From: an uncultured Bacteroidales bacterium
GTDB lineage: Bacteria; Bacteroidota; Bacteroidia; Bacteroidales; UBA932
Direction: 5' to 3'
NCBI GenBank assembly: GCA_900316045.1
Contig: ONBM01000009.1
Coordinates: 1 to 41,417, forward strand
Length of the DNA: 41,417 nt
Shown here: in pieces, positions 23,157 to 31,236 of the stretch
Numbering within the stretch: the first letter of the stretch is position 1
How the letters are laid out: each line of letters starts with the position of its first letter
Translations under genes and position numbers: made by a program
The notes under the pieces: model-generated
Databases searched by the model: none
Seen by the model: the letters and a program-made list of their open reading frames with translations, nothing else
Told to the model about the DNA's origin: nothing

Positions 23157-24032
23157 TTATTTCTCGAAGCGAGATTTATTCGGGAAGCGGGTCTCGAACG
23201 CATCCAAGATTCCAGACTGGTACGTCTGGAATTTTTTTTCGGACATGCTCACGTCGTTGATGCACACCAGTTTGGTCCTAGGAGCCATGATGCACCTTCG
23301 GACCTTCTCCAAAGAAGCTATGGCTAAAGAAATGTGAGTATTGGACAGGCGTCGCGAAACCGCCCTACCTGAATAATACATATAGTCCAGGTACAGGTAC
23401 TGGTTCACGTTGAAATCCTCCCGCAATGGCGTGGATATGCTTATGATTTCTTTCTCAGCCTTTGAATACAATTCATCGCAGGCGCTCTTTAGCATCGGAG
23501 AGCAGATGTGCTGCGGCCTGATGTAAACCTTGCTTGGCTTCAACCCAAGATACTTGCGAGCCATGCTGCTGGCATTCTTCGAGAGCATCTTGTACAATCC
23601 GTTTCCGAACACGAATCTGCTGAACTTCATCGCCCCCTTCCCATCAACGTAGAAATCATCCGGGCCGCATTCGGCTACCGGGTACATGTCATCGTTGAAG
23701 TACAGGAACTGCTCGTCAATCCCTTTGATACGGTGAAGACCCATTTCTATCGTCGAGGCATTGAATGTCGGGACGAGTTCCGGCGGAAGAATATCCTTAT
23801 GGAAAACTGGTCTCAGAGACTCAGATGCCCAAGACGGCACCTGAGTCGGACCTGAAACCACCAGATAAACATTTCGGATGAAGGGCATGTAAGTCTCTAT
23901 GCCTCTGAGAAGATATTTAAGAGTACCCCAGTCGCGAAACCTCTTCTTCAGAATCGGCTGGTTTGTGACCGCCGCATAGACCTTCTGCCACTGCGGATCA
24001 TTTCCGTCTACATAGGCTATTACGACATCCAT
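23157..24032 (-). CDS. Stealth-family sugar-phosphotransferase-like protein (first copy)
   Basis: 291-residue protein of the Stealth family, which transfer sugar-phosphate units when building surface or capsular polysaccharides. CR1 is VVIAYVDGNDPQW at the N-terminus; CR2 covers RFRDWGTLKYLLRGIETYMPFIRNVYLVVSG (about 32-62) and continues through FNASTIEMGLHRIKGIDEQFLYFNDDMYPV (about 90-119), which carries the conserved NDD; the later CR3/CR4 region is weak. No signal peptide. The gene begins 5 bp after the acyl-CoA dehydrogenase stop, at the distal end of the etfB-etfA operon, an unexpected neighbour. Acceptor and donor cannot be told from sequence. Confidence 0.85.
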   Translation of the reverse strand: MDVVIAYVDGNDPQWQKVYAAVTNQPILKKRFRDWGTLKYLLRGIETYMPFIRNVYLVVSGPTQVPSWASESLRPVFHKDILPPELVPTFNASTIEMGLHRIKGIDEQFLYFNDDMYPVAECGPDDFYVDGKGAMKFSRFVFGNGLYKMLSKNASSMARKYLGLKPSKVYIRPQHICSPMLKSACDELYSKAEKEIISISTPLREDFNVNQYLYLDYMYYSGRAVSRRLSNTHISLAIASLEKVRRCIMAPRTKLVCINDVSMSEKKFQTYQSGILDAFETRFPNKSRFEK

Positions 24033-24037
24033 GGCTC

Positions 24038-25744
24038 CTATTTCCTGTAATCAGCGACCTGATCCACAGAGAAATTCTCCACGAAGGAAGCGTGCTTGGC
24101 CACCTCGGCCTCTGCAAGGTTTACGTAAACCCTGGCAGATGAAGAGAAGAGTTCAGGGGCGCTTGAGGCATCCTTGACGAGAAGGCCCGCCATGACGGTC
24201 ACAGCTGCTATCTCGTACAGATGACGTGCCATGAGGTCGTGATATTCAGGATCATGATTTTCTTTGGTAAGGTTTACCACGCTCTCCAGCCTGTCGGTCA
24301 TCCTGGAGACTCTGGCCATCAATGGCTTCATCTCATCAATGACTTCGCCAGCGGCGAGATCTCTCAATATGTTCGTGTAAGTTCCGTTCGTCACATAACG
24401 GATGGCAGCCACGACCTGCAGCTGAGTAGTGCCCTCGTAAATCGAAGTGATTCTGGCATCTCTATACAGCCTCTGGCAGGCATATTCCATCATGAAACCG
24501 GAGCCGCCATGAACCTGGATGCAGTCATAGGTGTTCTGGTTGGCATATTCAGAATTCATTCCCTTGGAAAGCGGAGTGAACGCATCGGCCAGACGGGAAT
24601 ATGTCTTTTGCTCCTTACGCTCCTCAGGCGTGAGGGCGCGGGTCATGGCGATGTCGTCCAGTGCCTTGTATATGTCCACGTAGCGAGCCGTCTGATACAG
24701 CAGGGAGCGACCAGCGTCGATCTTCGCCTTCATCGTTGCCAGCAAATCGTACACTGGAGGCATGTCGATTATAGCCTTGCCGAACTGCTTGCGATCCGTG
24801 GCGTATGCCAAAGCCTCGTCATAAGCCTTCTGGCTGAGGCCAATCCCCTGAGCGCCAATGCCCAGACGGGCACCGTTCATGAGCGACATGACGTATTTTA
24901 TGAGACCTAGGCGACGCTCCCCGCACAACTCGCATTTGGCATTCCTGTAAACCAGCTCGCAGGTCGGCGAACCATGAATGCCCAGCTTGTTCTCGATGCG
25001 ACGAACATCGACTCCTCCGTCTCTCTTATCGTAAATGAACATCGAAAGTCCGCGACCATCTGTCGAGCCTTCTTCCGAACGAGCCAGAACCAGGTGAATG
25101 TCAGCGTCTCCATTAGTGATGAACCTCTTCACGCCATTCAGCCTCCAGCAATTGTTCGCCTCGTCGAATGTTGCCTTAAGCTGCACCCTCTGCAGGTCGG
25201 AACCGGCATCAGGCTCAGTGAGATCCATAGACATGGTCTCGCCGGCACAGACTCTTGGAATATATTTCTTTCTTTGCTCGTCATTGCCGAATGCATAGAG
25301 AGTCTCTACGCAATCCTGCAAAGACCACACGTTGTCAAACCCGGCATCGGCAGTGGAAACCAGCTCGGAAGCCATGGTGTAGGCCGTCACAGGCATATTC
25401 AGCCCTCCGTAGCAGCGAGGCATGGTGACCCCGTTCATCCCAGCCTTTATCATGGCATCCAGATTCTCCTGGGTGCCCTTCGCATAAGTCACGCGGCCAT
25501 TCTCGCAATGAGCCTCCTCGATGTCCACGCTCTCGGCATTGGCATCGATCACGTCGGCGGCTATCTGTCCTACGACTTCAAGAATCTTATCGTAAGAATC
25601 AAGCGCATCCTCGTAGTCCTGCGGAGCGTAATCGAATTTATCCTTGTCGGCGTAGCCGCGTTCTTTCAAGAAGCAGATTCTCTCCATGAGGGGATTCCTC
25701 AGATGGAATCTCAATTCATTATTATCTGTATAAAAATTAGCCAT
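24038..25744 (-). CDS. Acyl-CoA dehydrogenase
   Basis: 568-residue flavoprotein oxidising an acyl-CoA to the enoyl-CoA and handing electrons to EtfAB. The FAD/substrate motifs are MSMDLTEPDAGSDLQ (171-185), the Arg-rich ATDRKQFGKAI (315-325) and QVHGGSGFMMEY (410-421). The catalytic base of the family is Glu437 in SIYEGTTQLQ. The extended N-terminus (about 75 residues before the core) and the C-terminal extra helical domain (about 470-568) are typical of the long Bacteroidetes type. It lies 8 bp behind etfA. Chain-length preference cannot be judged; short-chain substrates are plausible in an anaerobe. Confidence 0.93.
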   Translation of the reverse strand: MANFYTDNNELRFHLRNPLMERICFLKERGYADKDKFDYAPQDYEDALDSYDKILEVVGQIAADVIDANAESVDIEEAHCENGRVTYAKGTQENLDAMIKAGMNGVTMPRCYGGLNMPVTAYTMASELVSTADAGFDNVWSLQDCVETLYAFGNDEQRKKYIPRVCAGETMSMDLTEPDAGSDLQRVQLKATFDEANNCWRLNGVKRFITNGDADIHLVLARSEEGSTDGRGLSMFIYDKRDGGVDVRRIENKLGIHGSPTCELVYRNAKCELCGERRLGLIKYVMSLMNGARLGIGAQGIGLSQKAYDEALAYATDRKQFGKAIIDMPPVYDLLATMKAKIDAGRSLLYQTARYVDIYKALDDIAMTRALTPEERKEQKTYSRLADAFTPLSKGMNSEYANQNTYDCIQVHGGSGFMMEYACQRLYRDARITSIYEGTTQLQVVAAIRYVTNGTYTNILRDLAAGEVIDEMKPLMARVSRMTDRLESVVNLTKENHDPEYHDLMARHLYEIAAVTVMAGLLVKDASSAPELFSSSARVYVNLAEAEVAKHASFVENFSVDQVADYRK

Positions 25745-25752
25745 CTCGAATT

Positions 25753-26772
25753 CTATTTACTGTGAGCTTTGTAATATTTTATCATCTTTGGAACCACGTC
25801 CTCAACCTTCCCCACGACCACATAGTCTGCAATCGCATTGATCGGGGCATCCGGATCGGTGTTGATCGAGATAATGATCTTGCTCTCCTGCATGCCGGCA
25901 AGATGCTGGATCTGTCCGCTGATTCCGCAAGCGATGTAAAGCTTTGGACGGACGGTGACCCCTGTCTGACCTACCTGGCGGTCATGCTCTACGAAGCCGG
26001 CATCCACCGCGGCGCGGCTTGCGCCAACCTCGGCGTGAAGTTCGCGAGCCAATTCGAAAAGCATGTCGAAACCTTCCTTGCTGCCCACTCCGTAACCGCC
26101 GGCAACCACGATAGGAGCGTTCTTAAGATTATTTTTCGCTTTCTGAATATGTCTGTCGATGACTTTGACGATATATTCAGCGTCAGGGACATATTCATTG
26201 GCATCATGTCTCACTACGGTCCCTTTATAGTCAGGATCGAGTATCTCTTTCTTCATCACGCCCTCGCGCACCGTGGCCATCTGAGGCCTGTGCTCTGGGT
26301 TTACGATGGTGGCGATGATGTTGCCCCCGAAAGCAGGACGAATCTGATAGAGCAGATCCTTGTAAGATTTTCCGGTCTTCGGGTCATCGTGGTCGCCGAT
26401 TTCAAGCGATGTGCAGTCTGCGGTAAGCCCGCTCTTCAATGCAGAAGAAACCCTAGGACCTAGGTCACGGCCTACGACCGTTGCGCCCATAAGGCAGACC
26501 TGAGGCTTCTCTTCTTTGAATAGCCCGACTAACACGGCAGCATGAGGCTGGGTCGTGTATGGAGAGAGCCTTGGATCGTCGAAAACGTGCAGCACGTCAA
26601 CTCCGTAAGGCATGACCTGGCGTTCAATGCCGTCCAGCTTGCTTCCTATCGCTATCGCTTCGAGCTTTACGCCGAGCCTGTCGGCAAGCTTACGTCCTTT
26701 CGTCAGTAGTTCAAGGCTGACGTCAGCTACGCTCTGGCCTTCTATTTCAAGATATACGAATACGTTGTTCAT
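25753..26772 (-). CDS. etfA: Electron transfer flavoprotein alpha subunit
   Basis: 339-residue FAD-binding subunit of electron transfer flavoprotein. The N-terminal domain (1-190) resembles the beta subunit; the C-terminal FAD domain shows VVAGGYGVGSKEGF (about 215-228), ASRAAVDAGF, the QVGQTGVTVRPKLYIACGISG block (about 262-282), the following QHLAGMQESKIIISINTDPDAPI and a DYVVVGKVEDVVP ending. All are standard for EtfA. Its stop precedes the acyl-CoA dehydrogenase by 8 bp and its start follows etfB by 4 bp, forming one redox operon. Confidence 0.95.
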   Translation of the reverse strand: MNNVFVYLEIEGQSVADVSLELLTKGRKLADRLGVKLEAIAIGSKLDGIERQVMPYGVDVLHVFDDPRLSPYTTQPHAAVLVGLFKEEKPQVCLMGATVVGRDLGPRVSSALKSGLTADCTSLEIGDHDDPKTGKSYKDLLYQIRPAFGGNIIATIVNPEHRPQMATVREGVMKKEILDPDYKGTVVRHDANEYVPDAEYIVKVIDRHIQKAKNNLKNAPIVVAGGYGVGSKEGFDMLFELARELHAEVGASRAAVDAGFVEHDRQVGQTGVTVRPKLYIACGISGQIQHLAGMQESKIIISINTDPDAPINAIADYVVVGKVEDVVPKMIKYYKAHSK

Positions 26773-26776
26773 GGCT

Positions 26777-27670
26777 CTATCCTATGGTATGATTTGACAA
26801 TAGTTCAACTACAAGCCCCTCCACATCGTTGTCGGAGCCAGTCATGCGTTTGCTATCCTTGGTTTGGAAAGAAATGCTGATGACAGCCTTGACCTTGGTC
26901 GGAGACCCGGCCAGGCCGCATTGAGAAAAGTCTGCGTCGACATCTGCGGCGCTCAATTCCCTGAGATTCAGATATGGGCGCGTCTCGTAGAGATCGGCAT
27001 AAGGAAGCACGCCTCCGTCTTTTGTGATGGCAGCCTTCTCCTGAACTCCGAGAGCCCTCTTATATTTCTGCACCAGTTTGGCATTGCGAGGCCTGCAAGG
27101 AGCGGCGCTGCCGTTAACAGTAACCACGAGAGGGTACGGAGCCTCTACAGTCTCCACTCCCCCGTCGATATGACGCTCGATCGTTACCTTTCGAGCATTC
27201 TCGTCCAGATTGAGGATTTCCTCGGCATAAGTTACCTGCGGAAGGCCCAGTTTTTCCGCAACCTGAGGACCTACCTGCGCAGTGTCCCCATCGATTGCCT
27301 GGCGACCGCCGATTATCAAGTCGAAAGGCCCTATTTTTCTAATGGCAGTCGCGATGGCATACGAAGTAGCAAGCGTGTCTGCCCCTGCGAAAGCACGGTC
27401 GGTGAGCAAATATCCTTCGTCTGCCCCTCGATAAAGGCCTTCGCGTATGATTTCCGCTGCACGGCCAGGACCCATCGTAAGCATGGTCACAGTCGTTCCG
27501 GGGAACTGATCTTTCAGGCGCAGAGCCTGTTCAAGGGCATTGAGGTCTTCCGGATTGAAGATGGCTGGAAGGGCGGCGCGATTAATCGTGCCATCCTCTT
27601 TCATAGCATCCTTCCCCACGTTGCGCGTGTCAGGAACCTGCTTTGCCAATACTGCAATTTTTAAACTCAT
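26777..27670 (-). CDS. etfB: Electron transfer flavoprotein beta subunit
   Basis: 297-residue beta subunit pairing with EtfA; it carries the AMP or second FAD site. Landmarks are LAKQVPDTRNV at the N-terminus, NPEDLNALEQALRLKDQ (40-56), VTMLTMGPGRAAEIIREGLYRGADEGYLLTDRAFAGADTLATSYAIA (61-107), and GGRQAIDGDTAQVGPQVAEKLGLPQVTYAEEI (120-151). Slightly longer than classical EtfB (about 255), as in the anaerobic forms. First gene of the etfB-etfA-dehydrogenase-Stealth operon, with a perfect -7 box (27700-27707) giving a leader of about 23 bases. Whether the pair is bifurcating cannot be settled here. Confidence 0.94.
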   Translation of the reverse strand: MSLKIAVLAKQVPDTRNVGKDAMKEDGTINRAALPAIFNPEDLNALEQALRLKDQFPGTTVTMLTMGPGRAAEIIREGLYRGADEGYLLTDRAFAGADTLATSYAIATAIRKIGPFDLIIGGRQAIDGDTAQVGPQVAEKLGLPQVTYAEEILNLDENARKVTIERHIDGGVETVEAPYPLVVTVNGSAAPCRPRNAKLVQKYKRALGVQEKAAITKDGGVLPYADLYETRPYLNLRELSAADVDADFSQCGLAGSPTKVKAVISISFQTKDSKRMTGSDNDVEGLVVELLSNHTIG

Positions 27671-27699
27671 TTCTAACTAAAATATTGGTTTATGGAACG

Positions 27700-27707
27700 C
27701 AAATTTA
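27700..27707 (-). promoter_or_regulatory. -7 box of the etf operon
   Basis: Minus-strand TAAATTTG is a perfect -7 box; the sequence 19 bp upstream is TATT, a poor -33 match. Expected leader about 23 bases. Confidence 0.6.
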
Positions 27708-27776
27708 ATTAAAATTCCGAAATAAGAATAAGACATATTCCCTGAGGAAAAATCATCCTTCTATGAGAATAAATAT

Positions 27777-27784
27777 TAAATTTG
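27777..27784 (+). promoter_or_regulatory. -7 box of the lactonase-like gene
   Basis: TAAATTTG is a perfect -7 box and ends only 6 bases before the ATG at 27791. Transcription would begin at or next to the start codon, so the mRNA is predicted to be leaderless or nearly so. The -33 region is poor. Confidence 0.55.
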
Positions 27785-27790
27785 CCAGTC

Positions 27791-28882
27791 ATGAGAAATA
27801 TCAGGAACATTTTTTTTGCTTGTTTTGCCTTTTTCCTTGCGGGATGCAGTCAGAAGGCAGATTTTATAACGATGCTAGTCGGCACTTACTCCACTTCGGA
27901 AAGCAACGGCATCTATGCCTGCCGCTTCGACCAAGAGAACTGCCGGACAGACTCTTCATTCGTCGGGCGCGCCGAGTTGCCAGAGGCATCATATCTCGCT
28001 GTCAATCAGGCGACAGGAACAATCTACGCAGTCAGCGAATTGGATTCTGCGAAATCTTTCGTCTCCGCCCTTTCATTCGACAAGGATGATCTCAGCTTTA
28101 AGAATATGGGGAAGGCTGCAACAGAAGGCTCTCCTTGCTACGTTTCCACCAATGGAGCGATCGTAGTGACGGCGAATTACGGCGGAGGCTCGATTTCTTC
28201 ATTCAGGATAGGCGAAGAGGGGACGCTCTACGACACAATCCCCCACCAGCATATTCTCGGGCACATAGGAGGTCCCGACATCAGCAGGCAGGAGGAGCCA
28301 CATGTTCATTGCGCCATATTCTCTCCTGATGGCAAATACTTGCTGGCAAGCGACTTCAGCGCCGATGCCATAATGTCTTTCAAAGTGGAGAAAGACAGCC
28401 TCATTGAATATGCCACCGCAAAGCTGAACCCCGACTATGGCCCTCGCCACATAATATTCAAAGGCAGCGACAGAGCCTACGTCATCGGCGAATTGTCAGG
28501 CGACATAACCGTCTGTGAATATTCCGACGGCATCCTTACCCCTATCCAAGTGATAGACAATGACCCGGCGCAGGCCCGTGGCAGCGCAGACATCAGGATG
28601 ACCCCGGACGGGAGATTCCTCTATGCCAGCAACAGGCTGAAAAATGACGGGGTGGGAATATATCAAATCGAGCCTGACGGCAAGCTTTCTTCAGCCGGCT
28701 ACCAGCCAACCGGAATTCACCCTCGCAACATCTGCATTACTCCGAACGGGAAATTCCTGCTCGTCGCATGCAGGGATTCCAACCTCATAGAGACATACGA
28801 GATAAACCAAAAGACTGGAAAGCTGACTAAAAAAGGTCGCGGAATACATGTTCCACGACCAGTCTGCATAGTATTTTGCTGA
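27791..28882 (+). CDS. Lactonase-family beta-propeller lipoprotein (6-phosphogluconolactonase-like, YbhE/PF10282)
   Basis: 363-residue seven-bladed propeller of the YbhE lactonase family, here secreted as a lipoprotein (lipobox LAGC, Cys19). Repeating blade strings of the type SPDGKYLLASD, TPDGRFLYASNR and TPNGKFLLVACRDSN are visible, with GGPDISRQEEPHVHCAIFSPDG in the middle, the usual PH-x-H-x-x-x-SPDG block. The ATG at 27791 is chosen over the upstream TTG because it gives a good lipoprotein signal. The export signal argues against a cytoplasmic pentose-phosphate role; a periplasmic or surface lactone or sugar-acid substrate is more likely. It is divergent from the etf operon. Confidence 0.85.
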   Translation: MRNIRNIFFACFAFFLAGCSQKADFITMLVGTYSTSESNGIYACRFDQENCRTDSSFVGRAELPEASYLAVNQATGTIYAVSELDSAKSFVSALSFDKDDLSFKNMGKAATEGSPCYVSTNGAIVVTANYGGGSISSFRIGEEGTLYDTIPHQHILGHIGGPDISRQEEPHVHCAIFSPDGKYLLASDFSADAIMSFKVEKDSLIEYATAKLNPDYGPRHIIFKGSDRAYVIGELSGDITVCEYSDGILTPIQVIDNDPAQARGSADIRMTPDGRFLYASNRLKNDGVGIYQIEPDGKLSSAGYQPTGIHPRNICITPNGKFLLVACRDSNLIETYEINQKTGKLTKKGRGIHVPRPVCIVFC

Positions 28883-28914
28883 CTTAAAACATAACGGCCG
28901 CAAAGCTAGAGAAA

Positions 28915-28945
28915 TTTCGGTATTAACCACAAATTGCTAAATTTG
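28915..28945 (+). promoter_or_regulatory. Promoter of the choline-kinase-like gene
   Basis: TTTC (28915-28918), 19 bp, TAAATTTG (28938-28945): perfect -7 box and one mismatch in the -33 box. Predicted leader about 17 bases. Confidence 0.7.
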
Positions 28946-28968
28946 CAGCCATTCAAGACAGAATTATT

Positions 28969-29832
28969 ATGACAGACGTTGAGAAATACATCGTAGAGCG
29001 CTCAAATGAGATTCTGAACGCAAACGACGCTAAGCTGGCAAAGAGGTTGCTCGGCGGGATGAGCAATTACACATACGTTGTTGAATCGGAAGGGCAGAAA
29101 TACACATTCAGGGTACCTGGCAAGCATGCCGAAGCATTCGTAAACAGAGATGACGAACTAGAATGCCTGAATGCCATCAAGCCTCTAGGCCTGAACAACG
29201 AGACCATCTATTTTGACACCATCAGCGGTGACAAGATGGCTCGCTACGTAGAGGGCACGATCCTCTCGGACACCGACATCGTATCATATAATGATGTGTC
29301 GGTGAATGCTTTGAAAAAACTCCACGAGAGTTCCGTGCTGCTCAGGGACTACGATCCTTTCGGGAGGTTAGCCACCTACGAGACACTCTGCAAAGAGCAA
29401 GACTTCGAGCACCCTCATGAATATATTGACTTGAAAAGACGGCTCCTTGAAGTAAGGGAATCGCTACCTGCAGTGAAGCACGTTCCTTGCCATTGCGACT
29501 ACCAGCCAACCAATCTCGTGTTCGACGGCGAGAAGTTGTTCGTCCTTGACTGGGAATATGCCGGCATGAACGATCCTTTCTACGACATCGCATGCTACGG
29601 CAATGCGGGACTAGACAAGGCTCTGTCGCTTCTGGAGGCGTATGTGGGGCACGAGCCTACCGCCGAGGAGCTTCGCAGGCTTTACTACCACCGGGCATTC
29701 CAGTGCCTGCAGTGGTACAATGTAGCCATTTACAAGGACAAGGTCGGCCTGAGCGAGGAACTGAAGATGGATTTTGCAAAGGTTGCCCACTTCTTCATGG
29801 GCGGAGCAAAAGACTTGCTTTCCAAGTGCTAA
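28969..29832 (+). CDS. LicA/choline-kinase-like phosphotransferase
   Basis: 287-residue cytoplasmic kinase of the choline/ethanolamine kinase (APH-like) fold. Visible parts are the N-lobe GGMSNYTYVVESEGQKYTFRVPG (29-51, nucleotide loop and catalytic Lys region), the Brenner motif CHCDYQPTNLVFDG (about 173-186, catalytic Asp) and the metal-binding LDWEYAGMNDPFYDIACYGN (about 194-213). This pattern matches LicA-type proteins that activate choline for phosphocholine decoration, but other small alcohols are possible. In Bacteroidales such genes can also sit with nucleotidyltransferases; none is beside it here. Its stop codon overlaps the stop codon of the converging MATE gene. Confidence 0.85.
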   Translation: MTDVEKYIVERSNEILNANDAKLAKRLLGGMSNYTYVVESEGQKYTFRVPGKHAEAFVNRDDELECLNAIKPLGLNNETIYFDTISGDKMARYVEGTILSDTDIVSYNDVSVNALKKLHESSVLLRDYDPFGRLATYETLCKEQDFEHPHEYIDLKRRLLEVRESLPAVKHVPCHCDYQPTNLVFDGEKLFVLDWEYAGMNDPFYDIACYGNAGLDKALSLLEAYVGHEPTAEELRRLYYHRAFQCLQWYNVAIYKDKVGLSEELKMDFAKVAHFFMGGAKDLLSKC

Positions 29833-31172
29833 CTACTGATGCTCCGAAAATAATGCGTGATTAGCGGGACGGCGACGATGAAAGACAGCACGTCCGCAAC
29901 CGCCTGGCACATCTCCACTCCGAGGAGCCCGAAATATTTTGGCAGAATTAATATTAATGGCATAAAGAATATGCCATTCCTGCAAGCGGCAAGCAAGTTC
30001 GCGGCAATGCTGCGTCCGCTAGTCTGCAAAGCCATGTTACTGATGGTTATCACGCAGGCGAAAATAAACGTGATAATCTGCCAGCGCAGAGCTGCCGCCC
30101 CCACGCTGACCACCTCAGGATCGTGCCGCAGCACATCCACTATCTTGTCGGCATAGATGAACCCCAGCGCTCCGCACGCAAGCAGAAAAGCGGATCCGAT
30201 TTCAATGCTGAAAAAATAGCCTTTGCGAACCCTGTCGTAGAGTTTCGCCCCATAATTAAAACCGCACATAGGCTGGAATCCCTGGCCGATGCCGATGATG
30301 ATAGAGAATATCACGAAAGTTATCCTGGTCACGATTGACATGCCAGCAATGGCAGCGTCGCCATAAACGCCGGCTGCTAAATTCAATAGCAAGGTAGAGA
30401 CGCTTGCCAGCCCCTGGCGGGACAGCGAGGGAGTTCCCCCCTTGAACATCTCGAAATGATATTTCCGGGAAAACGACACATTCTTAAGGCTCAGCCGTAT
30501 GTTTCCTCCCTTGAAGGTCATCAGTACCAGGATGACGAAACTGACGATCTGCCCTATGACAGTCCCTATGGCAGCTCCCTTCACCCCCATATTCAGAGAG
30601 AAAGCGAATATCGGCACCAGAGCGACATTCAATATGGCTCCGACTATAATTCCTATCATGGCATACATCGCATTCCCTTGGAACCTTATCTGATTATTCA
30701 AGGTCATGGTCGCCGTCATGAAAGGAGCGCCTACAAGAATATATTTCATGAAATCCTTCGTGTCTTGGAGGATGGTGGGAGTGGAGCCAAGGCCTGTGGA
30801 CAACGGCTCCAGGAATATTTCGCCAAGCAGAAAAATCAGGAAGCCGAAGCCCAGGGAGGTAAAAAATGCCGTAGATGCCATCACTTTCGCATCGTCAGTC
30901 TCTTTCGAGCCTAATTTTCTAGAAATATAAGTGCCGGAACCTTGCCCGAAATAGAATCCGAAAGCCTGCACTACAGACATGACCGGAAACACGATTCCAA
31001 CGGCGGCTGTAGCCTGGGTGCTTATCCTTCCGACGTAGAACGTGTCAACGATGTTGTAGATGCTCGTCACGAGCATGCTGATAATGGTCGGCACGGCCAT
31101 AGTGAGAATGACCTTGCCCACTGGCGCAGTCGTCAGAAATACGTAGTTGTCTCTTTGAGATGGCATTTTCAT
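29829..31172 (-). CDS. MATE-family multidrug exporter
   Basis: 447-residue inner-membrane antiporter with about 12 hydrophobic segments in two halves. The N-terminal half begins APVGKVILTMAVPTIISMLVTSIYNIVDTFYVGRI (16-50), the usual MATE opening, followed by GSGTYISRKLG (78-88); the second half carries GIGQGFQPMCGFNYGAKLYDRVRKG (about 296-320), the mirrored motif. Likely drives export of cationic compounds with Na+ or H+. ATGs at 31172 and 31166 are both possible. It is divergent from the AspT-like gene with overlapping promoters and convergent with the choline-kinase-like gene. Confidence 0.93.
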   Translation of the reverse strand: MKMPSQRDNYVFLTTAPVGKVILTMAVPTIISMLVTSIYNIVDTFYVGRISTQATAAVGIVFPVMSVVQAFGFYFGQGSGTYISRKLGSKETDDAKVMASTAFFTSLGFGFLIFLLGEIFLEPLSTGLGSTPTILQDTKDFMKYILVGAPFMTATMTLNNQIRFQGNAMYAMIGIIVGAILNVALVPIFAFSLNMGVKGAAIGTVIGQIVSFVILVLMTFKGGNIRLSLKNVSFSRKYHFEMFKGGTPSLSRQGLASVSTLLLNLAAGVYGDAAIAGMSIVTRITFVIFSIIIGIGQGFQPMCGFNYGAKLYDRVRKGYFFSIEIGSAFLLACGALGFIYADKIVDVLRHDPEVVSVGAAALRWQIITFIFACVITISNMALQTSGRSIAANLLAACRNGIFFMPLILILPKYFGLLGVEMCQAVADVLSFIVAVPLITHYFRSISS

Positions 31173-31186
31173 TTAATGCTTGACTG

Positions 31187-31194
31187 CAAATATA
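31187..31194 (-). promoter_or_regulatory. -7 box of the MATE gene
   Basis: Minus-strand TATATTTG, a perfect -7 box, about 15 bases before the ATG. Its -33 region is poor and overlaps the divergent promoter. Confidence 0.6.
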
Positions 31195-31206
31195 AAAAGT
31201 AAATCT

Positions 31207-31214
31207 TATCTTTG
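31207..31214 (+). promoter_or_regulatory. -7 box of the AspT-like transporter gene
   Basis: TATCTTTG, a perfect -7 box with no clear -33 partner. Only 12 bp separate it from the minus-strand -7 box of the MATE gene, so the two divergent promoters cannot both be occupied easily. Confidence 0.6.
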
Positions 31215-31236
31215 CACCGGAATTAGAAATCAAAAT

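Noticed and set aside
28834..28860. Hairpin GGTCG-GGAA/TTCC-CGACC at the end of the lactonase gene as a terminator
   Set aside because: It lies inside the coding region, has an internal mismatch and no T run follows; probably chance.
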